From Planktosalinus lacus (lineage in GTDB: Bacteria; Bacteroidota; Bacteroidia; Flavobacteriales; Flavobacteriaceae), in contig NZ_BMGK01000004.1 in the NCBI RefSeq assembly GCF_014640155.1, forward strand, positions 231,350-295,349: a stretch of DNA of 64,000 nucleotides, written 5' to 3'. Below are positions 7,904-15,218 of the stretch, piece by piece (the first letter of the stretch is position 1; each line of letters begins with the position of its first letter). The translations under genes were made by a program, and so were the position numbers. Below the pieces are notes generated by a model. The model searched no databases. It saw only the letters and a list, made by a program, of their open reading frames with translations, and was not told the DNA's origin.

Positions 7904-9014
7904 TTTTAACGGCTCCTTGACCTACTTCATCATGTATAAATTCGTTGTTTTTACAATAAGCTGAAAGCTCGGTTTCTATGAATTCTGAAACCAACTCTTT
8001 TTCTCCTTCCGGATACAACACATGTACATTGGCTCCGGCATCGAGGGTAAAGCACACCTTACTTCCGGTATCCTTACGAAAGCTCCAAATGCGGTTGATA
8101 ATCTCCAGGGTGTTGGGTTTCATCAGGATAAAATAAGGCATCGAGGTCATCATCATGGCGTGCAGTGAAAGGGCTTCGCTTTCCACGATGTTGATGAATT
8201 CGTTCAGGTTCCCTTCTTTCAATACCGGAATCAGTTTTTGCATATTTGAATTCGCTTGCGCGAAACGCTCTTCAGCAAAGGGGTGGTCGTACATCAGGTT
8301 ATGACCCACCGTGCTGCTGACTTGTTTTTCGCCTTTATCTACCAGTAGAATGGTATCCTGATAGTTGGCAAAGTTTTTATGTACTTCAAAAGGATATTTT
8401 GTGCCGAAAAAGTGACTGCTCCCGGGAATTTGCGGATGCTCGCCCCATACAATCAGCGGACCTTCAATACTGCGACATGCGCTCCCGGAGCCTAAACGTG
8501 CCAGGAAAGAGGCTTTTTGATTGAAATATTCGCGGGTCATTTCTCCTGACCCGGTCGCTGAGCGGAGCGATGCACTGAGCCTGTCGAAGTGTCGAAGCTC
8601 CATTTCCATTAAACACAACGCCAGAGCACTCATCCCGCTGGCGGAAGAGGCAATGCCACTGCTATGCGGAAAACTGTTGGTGGTTTCCAGCCGGAAACTA
8701 TAGTCTTTTAAAAAGGGAATGTAGGGTTCTATACGTTTAAAGAAAGTTTCTATTTTGGGTTTAAAACCTTCTTCCCGCTTGCCATCCAGATAAACTTCAA
8801 AGTCAAAACCCGCTGTTGTTTTCGGTTCATAAAACAAGGTTGTTTTTGTAAGGCAGTTCGATAACGTAAAACTGATGGAGGTGTTTTTGGGCAACTGTTC
8901 GCCATACTTCCCCCAGTATTTGACCAGAGCAATATTGCTGGGTGATTGCCAGCTTACTTTACCTTTTTCAAGGGTGTGGGTATAGGGTTTTGAATAGAAA
9001 TTGTGTTCGGTCAT
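7893..9014 (-). CDS. mvaD: Diphosphomevalonate decarboxylase (with in-frame repeat insertion)
   Basis: The 373-residue enzyme makes isopentenyl diphosphate from mevalonate diphosphate. It shows SPSNIALVKYWGKYGEQLP near the N-terminus, the GHMP loop SSGIASSASGMSALAL, QKASFLARLGSGSACRSIEG, and the catalytic Asp in FTLDAGANVH. I chose the ATG at 9014, because the longer frame to 9071 adds an unconserved tail and runs into repeat-like DNA. Residues about 138-155 (LRHFDRLSASLRSATGS) are encoded by a palindromic repeat found dispersed in Bacteroidota genomes and interrupt a region that is normally short. The frame is kept, so the enzyme is probably still made. Confidence 0.87.
   Translation of the reverse strand: MTEHNFYSKPYTHTLEKGKVSWQSPSNIALVKYWGKYGEQLPKNTSISFTLSNCLTKTTLFYEPKTTAGFDFEVYLDGKREEGFKPKIETFFKRIEPYIPFLKDYSFRLETTNSFPHSSGIASSASGMSALALCLMEMELRHFDRLSASLRSATGSGEMTREYFNQKASFLARLGSGSACRSIEGPLIVWGEHPQIPGSSHFFGTKYPFEVHKNFANYQDTILLVDKGEKQVSSTVGHNLMYDHPFAEERFAQANSNMQKLIPVLKEGNLNEFINIVESEALSLHAMMMTSMPYFILMKPNTLEIINRIWSFRKDTGSKVCFTLDAGANVHVLYPEGEKELVSEFIETELSAYCKNNEFIHDEVGQGAVKITS
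8551..8600. repeat. Dispersed palindromic repeat inserted within mvaD
   Basis: The plus strand reads GGTCGCTGAGCGGAGCGA followed by TGCACTGAGCCTGTCGAAGT. This closely resembles a repeat widespread in Bacteroidota intergenic regions (GGTCGCTGAGCGGAGTCGAAG and CACTGAGCTTGTCGAAGTG forms), recalled from general knowledge and not checked by search. Here it occupies about 17 codons in frame. I noticed no other copy in the window. Confidence 0.75.
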
Positions 9015-9065
9015 AGCGGGACAAAGATACATTATTCTTGTTTTAATTTTAAACATTCCGAAACT

Positions 9066-9132
9066 GAGCACTGCTACTGATCACTGAACACTTTTTCACC
9101 ACAAAGGCACAAAGTCACAAAGTTTCACAAAG
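9066..9132. repeat. Short tandem-like repeats upstream of mvaD
   Basis: Two short repeat families lie side by side: CACTG/ACTGATCACTGA units at 9066-9092, then four CACAAAG units at 9100-9106, 9108-9114, 9116-9122 and 9126-9132. They lie between the BaiN-like gene end and the mvaD start and show no coding potential. Such strings recur in intergenic regions of this phylum. Confidence 0.65.
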
Positions 9133-9145
9133 AAGACGATTCAAC

Positions 9146-10363
9146 TTAATCATCGGATATCGCACGCGCCACTAAAACACCGCCCGTCCAACAATTCTGA
9201 AAATTAAAGCCCCCGGTAATGGCGTCGATGTTGAGTACTTCACCTGCCAGGTACAGGTTTTTATGAAGTTTGCTTTCAAAGGTCTTGAAATCGATTTCTT
9301 TTAATTCCACACCACCGGCAGTGACAAATTCTTCTTTAAAGGTGCTTTTCCCATTGACTTCAAACCGGCTTTGGGTAAGTTGGTGGGCCAGGTTTTGTAA
9401 CTGTTGTTTGTTGACTTCAGCCCATTTGGTTTCGGCATCAATTCCGGAAGCATTGACCAGGCTTTGCCAAAGGCGTTTGGGCAATTCAAACTGCAGGTAC
9501 TTTGCTACCAATTGTTTGGCGTTGTTCTTTTTGATTTCTTTTAGTTGTTCCAAAGTTTCGTCAAAACTCAGGTACTCCAGCCAATTGACCTGTAGCGTAA
9601 ATTTATAGTCTAGTGCATTCAAGTCACGTGCTCCCCAGGCGGAAAGTTTTAAAATCGCCGGACCGCTCAACCCCCAGTGGGTGATGAGTAACGGACCTTC
9701 ACTTTCAAGGGTTGTCCCCAGAACTTTTACAGAGGCTTGAGTAGAAACGCCCGGCAAGTCAGTAATGCGGTTGTCTTTTATGTTGAATGTAAACAACGAT
9801 GGCACCGGAGGGACAATGGTGTGTCCCAAACCTTGCAGCAGTTTCCAGATTTTGGGATTGCTCCCGGTGGCGATGACCAGGTGTTTGGCCTGAAAACTCC
9901 CTTGTGTGGTTTCCACGTTCCAGAGGTTATTTTCTGTAGCAACTTCTTGGACTGAATGATTTAGTAATACATCAATGCCCAATCGGTTTGTTTCGTTTAA
10001 AAAACAGTCGATAATGGTTTGTGAATTGTCGGTCTCAGGAAACATCCTGCCGTCTTCTTCAATCTTCAGCGCAACGCCACGTTTTTCAAACCACGCGATG
10101 GTATCGCCGGTCATAAAGTTATGAAACGGCCCGAGCAGTTCTTTTTCCCCGCGGGGATATTTTTGGGAAAGTTCTTTGGGAATGAATTCAGCGTGTGTGA
10201 CATTGCACCTTCCGCCACCGGAGACACGCACTTTGGTCAGCACTTCCTTACCGCGCTCCAGGATGGCGATTTTAAAGTTAGGGTTTAGTTCTGCCGCATT
10301 GATAGCGGTAAAAAACCCGGCAGCGCCCCCGCCGATGATAATTATGTCATAGTGCCCGTTCAT
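9146..10363 (-). CDS. BaiN/HI0933-family FAD-dependent oxidoreductase
   Basis: This 405-residue flavoprotein has an N-terminal Rossmann FAD loop (IIIGGGAAGFFTAINAAE) and the family signature VSGGGRCNVTH near residue 50. A central inserted domain follows, and a C-terminal second FAD segment reads GGFNFQNCWTGGVLVARA. The family (HI0933, aminoacetone-oxidase-like, BaiN) is conserved in bacteria, but substrates are poorly known. The ATG at 10363 abuts the stop of the upstream PLP decarboxylase with no gap, so the two genes are very likely co-translated. Localisation is cytoplasmic, as there is no signal peptide. Confidence 0.83.
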   Translation of the reverse strand: MNGHYDIIIIGGGAAGFFTAINAAELNPNFKIAILERGKEVLTKVRVSGGGRCNVTHAEFIPKELSQKYPRGEKELLGPFHNFMTGDTIAWFEKRGVALKIEEDGRMFPETDNSQTIIDCFLNETNRLGIDVLLNHSVQEVATENNLWNVETTQGSFQAKHLVIATGSNPKIWKLLQGLGHTIVPPVPSLFTFNIKDNRITDLPGVSTQASVKVLGTTLESEGPLLITHWGLSGPAILKLSAWGARDLNALDYKFTLQVNWLEYLSFDETLEQLKEIKKNNAKQLVAKYLQFELPKRLWQSLVNASGIDAETKWAEVNKQQLQNLAHQLTQSRFEVNGKSTFKEEFVTAGGVELKEIDFKTFESKLHKNLYLAGEVLNIDAITGGFNFQNCWTGGVLVARAISDD

Positions 10364-11791
10364 CTATTCGTTTGCATAGTGTTCACAAAGCTGCAAGGTG
10401 CTTTTGATATCTTCCATGGAGGTTCGCGGGTTTATTAAACACATACGCAACACCACTTGTCCGTTTAAAATTGTAGTAACCAAAAGGGCTTCCCGTGAGG
10501 CCACTACCTTTTCAGATATTTTCTGGTTGATTTTATCGAGTTGTTTTTCTGATAACTTCCCGCTGATGGGATGGTACCTGAAATTGATAATTGCCAATGT
10601 AGCCGGGGAAACCACTTCCCAGGTGTTGCTTTTACGCAGGTATTCTTCGGTATTCTCTGCCAGTTTGATGTTGTAGTCAATCGCTTTTCGGAACGCTTTC
10701 AACCCAAAGGTTTTGATGGACATATAAAACTTCAACGCCCGGAAACGACGCGTCAGCTCAATGCCGTGGTCATAAAAATTGATTTCTGACTCGTTGCCTT
10801 CTATATCACGCAGGTATTCCGGTTTTTCAGTAAAGGTTCCTTTCAGCCATTTGTGGTTTCTTACTAAGAGACACCCAATTTCATAAGGCTGGTAAAACCA
10901 TTTGTGTGGATCGACGGTAATAGAATCTGCTTTTTCGATTCCGGCGAGCAATTGTTTTCCGTTTTTGGCCAGAATCGCAGCACCGCCATAGGCAGCATCG
11001 ATGTGCAACCATATTTTCTCTTTTTTACAGATGGTTGCCAGTTCGTTAAGCGGGTCCACCGTTCCGGTATTGGTCGTTCCTGCAGATGCGATAAAACAGA
11101 AAGGTTGCAAACCTTCGATTTTATCTTTCGCAATAGCGTTTTTTAGTTTGTTGACGGCTACTTTAAATTCGCCGTCTGTGGGAATGATCCGGATTTGCTC
11201 TTTTCTAAAACCCAGAACGCGAATGGCTTTGATATTGGAGGAATGCGCCTGGTCTGAAAGATAGATAACCGCTTTGGAAAAATCGTCACCACATTTCACC
11301 TTGCGGGCAGTAGCAATTGCTGTAAGGTTAGCCATCGAACCCCCACTGGTAAAGATACCCCCACCTCGTTTTACGGGAAAACCATACATTTTGAGTAGCC
11401 AGTTCATCGTGACAATTTCCATTTCGGCTGCTGCCGGGGAAGCTGCCCATCCTCCTGAAAATATATTAAAGCCACTGGCCAAAGCATCACCCATCGCACT
11501 TATAAAGTTGCTGGGTCCGGGAACAAATGAATAGGATTTGGGATGGCTCACCACATTGCTTTGGGTCATCACTTTTTGAAGGACAAAGTCCAGAACCTCT
11601 CGGGCATCGGTTGGCTTTTCAGGGGCGTCTTCCAGAAACAAAGTGTCCATTTCTTTTCGGGAAGCAGTTGCTACCGGATATTTCTCATTTTGGGTATCAA
11701 AATGTTCCACAATGGAATTGACTACCGCATTGCCATAGTCCTGCATTTCTTCTTTGGTAAGTTCTAATTGTTCTGCTTTCGTTAAGATCAC
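10364..11791 (-). CDS. Group II PLP-dependent amino acid decarboxylase
   Basis: This 475-residue protein has the fold-I decarboxylase motifs: TSGGSMANLTAI (149-160), the Asp that contacts the PLP ring nitrogen in HIDAAYGG (263-270), and the Schiff-base lysine K297 in VDPHKWFYQPYEIG. Length and motifs match aromatic-L-amino-acid or glutamate decarboxylase relatives. The substrate cannot be read from sequence. The frame begins with GTG at 11791, and the nearby ATG at 11799 is out of frame and stops at once. It is directly followed by the BaiN-like flavoprotein gene, which suggests a shared amine pathway, though that is inference. Confidence 0.82.
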   Translation of the reverse strand: MILTKAEQLELTKEEMQDYGNAVVNSIVEHFDTQNEKYPVATASRKEMDTLFLEDAPEKPTDAREVLDFVLQKVMTQSNVVSHPKSYSFVPGPSNFISAMGDALASGFNIFSGGWAASPAAAEMEIVTMNWLLKMYGFPVKRGGGIFTSGGSMANLTAIATARKVKCGDDFSKAVIYLSDQAHSSNIKAIRVLGFRKEQIRIIPTDGEFKVAVNKLKNAIAKDKIEGLQPFCFIASAGTTNTGTVDPLNELATICKKEKIWLHIDAAYGGAAILAKNGKQLLAGIEKADSITVDPHKWFYQPYEIGCLLVRNHKWLKGTFTEKPEYLRDIEGNESEINFYDHGIELTRRFRALKFYMSIKTFGLKAFRKAIDYNIKLAENTEEYLRKSNTWEVVSPATLAIINFRYHPISGKLSEKQLDKINQKISEKVVASREALLVTTILNGQVVLRMCLINPRTSMEDIKSTLQLCEHYANE

Positions 11792-11929
11792 GGCTTCATT
11801 TTTTTAGGAGTTGCAAAGTTAACGCTTTCCTTTTTAGATAAAGCTGATTTTAAACAGAAATGGATTCCGGTTAAGGTCGAGTCTTTAGGGTTTGTAACCA
11901 GAAAACCGTTGGTTTAAGATTCAACCCCA

Positions 11930-13201
11930 TTAATACCCTGAATGAACCAATGATAAGGTTCTATGATTCAAAGTCGCTTCCCCGGCATCCACTTTCCAAC
12001 GCACTTCAATGGATTCCCCGGCAGTTATAGTAACCACAGCCTGAAGAGAGACTATTGCGTTTGGCAAATGAATTGTTCTACTGGAATTTACTACCTCAAC
12101 CCCATTTTGATACATACTGTAAGTAGTCCTACTTGTGCTACTTGTTGTACCTGCAGGATATTCTTCCCCGGTATGTGTTCCGGTCATTGTCAAATCTCCT
12201 AATGCAGTGCCCACATCTCCCGTAGTTGTAGCACTTGCTACATCTGAAACCGCACCAGAAGAACTCCACATCGCAAATGTGGAAAGAACTCCCAAACTAA
12301 CAGGAGCAATACCCGTTGAAGCGGTAAGAACAACGTTAGCCCCAAGGGATACTGCTCCCAGCTTTGTAAACAGCCTCCCCTCAAGGTCTGAATCGGCACC
12401 AAAAGACACTGCACCGGCACCGGTTCCACCACCAAGCATAGTGCCTTTCATTATGGTGTTAGCGGCCGTAGACATGGCTTCATTTGAAACCCAGAATATA
12501 TTTTCCGGTTTTGCACCTCCTGTCAATACTATGGTGGTACCCACTCCGGTAGTAAAGGCCCCGGAACCTCTGATAATAAACACCGAATTGGGGTCTCCAC
12601 CCCCATCCATCGTAAGTATTCCGGCAATGGATGGTGCTCCATTCACGTCATAAACCCCGGGAGACAAAACCTCCCCACTACCAAAAGTTAGTGCGTGTGA
12701 CACTCCGCCCGGGTATGCCATTAATTCGTCATATAAATTTGCAGCATCAATAACCCCTTGGTCTGAACTAAATGTCTGACTGCTGGATAATTGGGCATTG
12801 AATAAAACCAGGTAAGTCCCCGAAGGAGGAGAAATCGTCATTCCGGGCACTAATAAATAAGAAGTAGATGTGGTACTCACACTCTCACCTTCCGTAACCG
12901 AGTCAATCATAGGTCCGTCCTGACCTTTAATACCTATCCAATTGGGCACTGAGGGAGTTCCCACATTTATTTGTCCATCATTTAAGGTCAAATTGTAAAT
13001 CATTAAACCGGAGGCCGGAAGTAAGATAGCATCTCTTTGCGCTGTGGATAATCGCGGCATTAAAAGTCCTTTACTGTTGGAAGAAACATCAAGGATAGAA
13101 GAGGCATCCGGCGTGATAGTGCCAATGCCAACTTGAGAATAATGACCGGTTGAAGACAATACTAATAACAGGATTAAGAAAGGTTTTATAGTAATTTTCA
13201 T
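11930..13201 (-). CDS. Secreted ice-binding-like (DUF3494) protein with permuted nested domain
   Basis: This 423-residue protein has a signal peptide (1-22) and a QVGIGTxTPDASSILDVSS module with MPRLSTAQRDAI (23-95), typical of Bacteroidota surface proteins. A sandwich-like segment follows (98-140). Residues 145-295 match the helix and later beta-helix coils of the DUF3494 ice-binding fold (LSPGVYDVNG, DPNSVFIIRGSGAFTTG, NIFWVSNEAM, GRLFTKLGAVSLGANVVLTA). The usual N-terminal DUF3494 strands (SLGVLSTFAMWSSSGAV ... TTGDVGTALG) come after them, at 302-340. The C-terminus (350-423) seems to complete the first sandwich. There is no T9SS tail. The order suggests a circularly permuted domain nested in another fold. 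Confidence 0.75.
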   Translation of the reverse strand: MKITIKPFLILLLVLSSTGHYSQVGIGTITPDASSILDVSSNSKGLLMPRLSTAQRDAILLPASGLMIYNLTLNDGQINVGTPSVPNWIGIKGQDGPMIDSVTEGESVSTTSTSYLLVPGMTISPPSGTYLVLFNAQLSSSQTFSSDQGVIDAANLYDELMAYPGGVSHALTFGSGEVLSPGVYDVNGAPSIAGILTMDGGGDPNSVFIIRGSGAFTTGVGTTIVLTGGAKPENIFWVSNEAMSTAANTIMKGTMLGGGTGAGAVSFGADSDLEGRLFTKLGAVSLGANVVLTASTGIAPVSLGVLSTFAMWSSSGAVSDVASATTTGDVGTALGDLTMTGTHTGEEYPAGTTSSTSRTTYSMYQNGVEVVNSSRTIHLPNAIVSLQAVVTITAGESIEVRWKVDAGEATLNHRTLSLVHSGY

Positions 13202-13622
13202 AAGTTTTTTATATAAATAACAGTTGGATCTTATTTAGGCTAGCGTTTATTTAGTGTAAATAAAACAGGCCAAAGATTGTATCCGGATAATAAATAGTAC
13301 TAACTGTAAAATGTGAGGTTGGTGAATTAAAAAACTCAAGGCGAGAGGATCAATAGGGAACCAATTAGTTTGAATTGATTTCTTTAAAAGTGAAGTTCAG
13401 AATTTTTTATTGAAATCAAAAGCCTTGAAGCGTCAAAAGTAGACTATTTAAATGAATATCAGATTGTTAAATTCAATTATAATATATCTTTTTTTGATTT
13501 GCTATTTGGAGGAAATAAGAATTTGACAGTTAAGACATTCTGTTGGGGTTAAACTTGTTTTAGGCATAAAAAAATCCGGAAGGGCTGCTTCCGGATTTAG
13601 GTTATTTTTGGAATGGCAGTTG
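13202..13622. other. 421-bp intergenic region
   Basis: No gene is visible between the two leftward secreted-protein genes. The left half is AT-rich and should hold the promoter of the ice-binding-like gene. The right end holds the terminator at 13572-13598 for the beta-helix gene. Confidence 0.5.
13565..13598 (-). terminator. Rho-independent terminator of the beta-helix T9SS gene
   Basis: The stem AAATCCGGAAG / CTTCCGGATTT (13572-13582 with 13588-13598) has a five-base loop. On the minus strand it is followed by a T run, 25 bp past the stop at 13623. Confidence 0.85.
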
Positions 13623-15083
13623 TTATTTTACAACTATCTTTTTTACTGTTTGGTGCTCTGTTCCGTCAAAGGCAACAAAATAAACTCCGCCAGTCAAATT
13701 AAAGTTGATTGTATTGGTTCCTTCCACCACTTTCTGTGTAAAAAGTTCCTGGCCTGAAATACTGTAAAAAGTCACCTGTTCAAAATTGTATAGGTTTTGG
13801 AATGTGATTTTGTTGTTTGCCGGGTTCGGATATACTGAAAGTGAACTTAATACAGGGTCGTCAGTGCTTAAGTTTTCACAAAAAACAGGGTCAAAAATGA
13901 CTTCGCCTAAAGTGGGGTCATCTTCAATATGAAAAATAACATCTTCGGCTTCAGCAAGTGTACCTTCACCTTCTTCTACCCAGCAGTTGTGCTTGGCAGA
14001 AATGGTGTTAGGGCTGTTGTTGTATATCGCATAAGTTTCACCACCATTTCCGTTTTCAGAAAACACATTCAAGCCGGGGTTGTCCAGGTCATCACCCAGG
14101 TTGGCATCTACTTCGCCCTGAATGGTGATTCCCCAAAGGTTTCTTCTGATTTCGTTTTCGGTTACGTCTACAGTCATTCCACCGGCAGGTGCATTTAAAT
14201 TGATTCCACTACCTCCCAACATGGGGTCTCCCTGAGTGTCATTGTCTTCTATGACATTGTTTTTAATCAAACCGTAAGTGTTATTCCCTATTAAGGTAAT
14301 TCCATAACGATTGTTGGTAATGGTATTCCCTTCAATAATCGCTCTCAATGCTCCACCAACAAGATTGGCCACAGCAATTCCACCAGCCTGATCCATTGCT
14401 ATATCACCAATGATCGTGTTGTTTAGTATTTTCAGGGTGTCATTCAATCGGGTAGCTCCCATATTGATTTGAGGGCGGTTTTGATTGGCTTGATTGTTTC
14501 CTTCGATATAATTTCCGTTAATAATGGCAGACACCTCATTGTTGGCACCGGAACTCAAGGCAGGAGTTTCGTTAAACAAAAAAGAGTTGTTTGTAATGAC
14601 CGGAATTCCTCTTGACATAGACACTACTGCTCCTGTTGAAACACCACCTACATTGAATTGAAGTGTAGCGTTATTGAGTGTAAATGTTTCAGTTAAAACT
14701 CTCAAGCCGCCACCATATTCAATAGTAGCATTTTGAATGTCAATTACCGAAAATTCTTCAAAACGAAAACCATCGTAAGGACTTTCACTATCAACAGCTG
14801 TAACAAGCACTTCATCTGCTGAAACGTTGAATTCACCAAAAACGGTGACTCTTACTCCGGCTTTAATTTCCAGGGTTAAGTTTGAATCGATTCTAAGAAC
14901 ATCACTTTCTGAGATGGTCAAATCTTCCAGCAAAGTATAAGTAGTTCCTGAAACAGTAATCGTAGCAGGGCTTTCTGTTACTATGTCATCCAAAGTCCAG
15001 TCAACCCCTGTATCAGGAGTCGTATATTGTGCAAATGAAAGGCTTATGGATAGTAAAAGTAAAAAAGTAGAAATTTTTTTCAT
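13623..15083 (-). CDS. Secreted right-handed beta-helix protein with T9SS sorting domain
   Basis: This 486-residue protein starts at the ATG at 15083, which opens a clean signal peptide (MKKISTFLLLLSISLSFAQ). The mature region carries many Asn/Ile-rich short repeats (NTIIGD, NTITNNRYGI, NNTYGLIKNNVIEDND) typical of parallel beta-helix (PbH1) proteins such as polysaccharide lyases or adhesins. A T9SS type A domain ends it (VYPNPANNKITF ... GVYFVAFDG ... KKIVVK). No lyase active site is obvious. Export through the Sec and type IX systems is expected. It is transcribed away from leuS, has its own terminator and probably forms a single-gene unit. Confidence 0.83.
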   Translation of the reverse strand: MKKISTFLLLLSISLSFAQYTTPDTGVDWTLDDIVTESPATITVSGTTYTLLEDLTISESDVLRIDSNLTLEIKAGVRVTVFGEFNVSADEVLVTAVDSESPYDGFRFEEFSVIDIQNATIEYGGGLRVLTETFTLNNATLQFNVGGVSTGAVVSMSRGIPVITNNSFLFNETPALSSGANNEVSAIINGNYIEGNNQANQNRPQINMGATRLNDTLKILNNTIIGDIAMDQAGGIAVANLVGGALRAIIEGNTITNNRYGITLIGNNTYGLIKNNVIEDNDTQGDPMLGGSGINLNAPAGGMTVDVTENEIRRNLWGITIQGEVDANLGDDLDNPGLNVFSENGNGGETYAIYNNSPNTISAKHNCWVEEGEGTLAEAEDVIFHIEDDPTLGEVIFDPVFCENLSTDDPVLSSLSVYPNPANNKITFQNLYNFEQVTFYSISGQELFTQKVVEGTNTINFNLTGGVYFVAFDGTEHQTVKKIVVK

Positions 15084-15182
15084 TGGGTAAATATTATTTG
15101 GTTTGTAATAAGCTCCAAAGGTAAAGTTTTCCGAGAAAGTCAAAAGGGTCTTATAATAGTTTTAACTTTCATTCTTTAACTG

Positions 15183-15190
15183 TATTTTTG
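15183..15190 (+). promoter_or_regulatory. Candidate -7 box for leuS
   Basis: TATTTTTG matches the Bacteroidota -7 consensus TAnnTTTG and lies 28 bp before the leuS ATG. I see no convincing -33 TTTG. Confidence 0.45.
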
Positions 15191-15218
15191 CTCCAATTTT
15201 AAGCGAAAGCCAAGACAG

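Noticed and set aside
12135-12653. Plus-strand 172-codon frame over the ice-binding-like gene
   Set aside because: Its Pro/Val-rich composition mirrors the repeat-like coding strand opposite, with no motif of its own.
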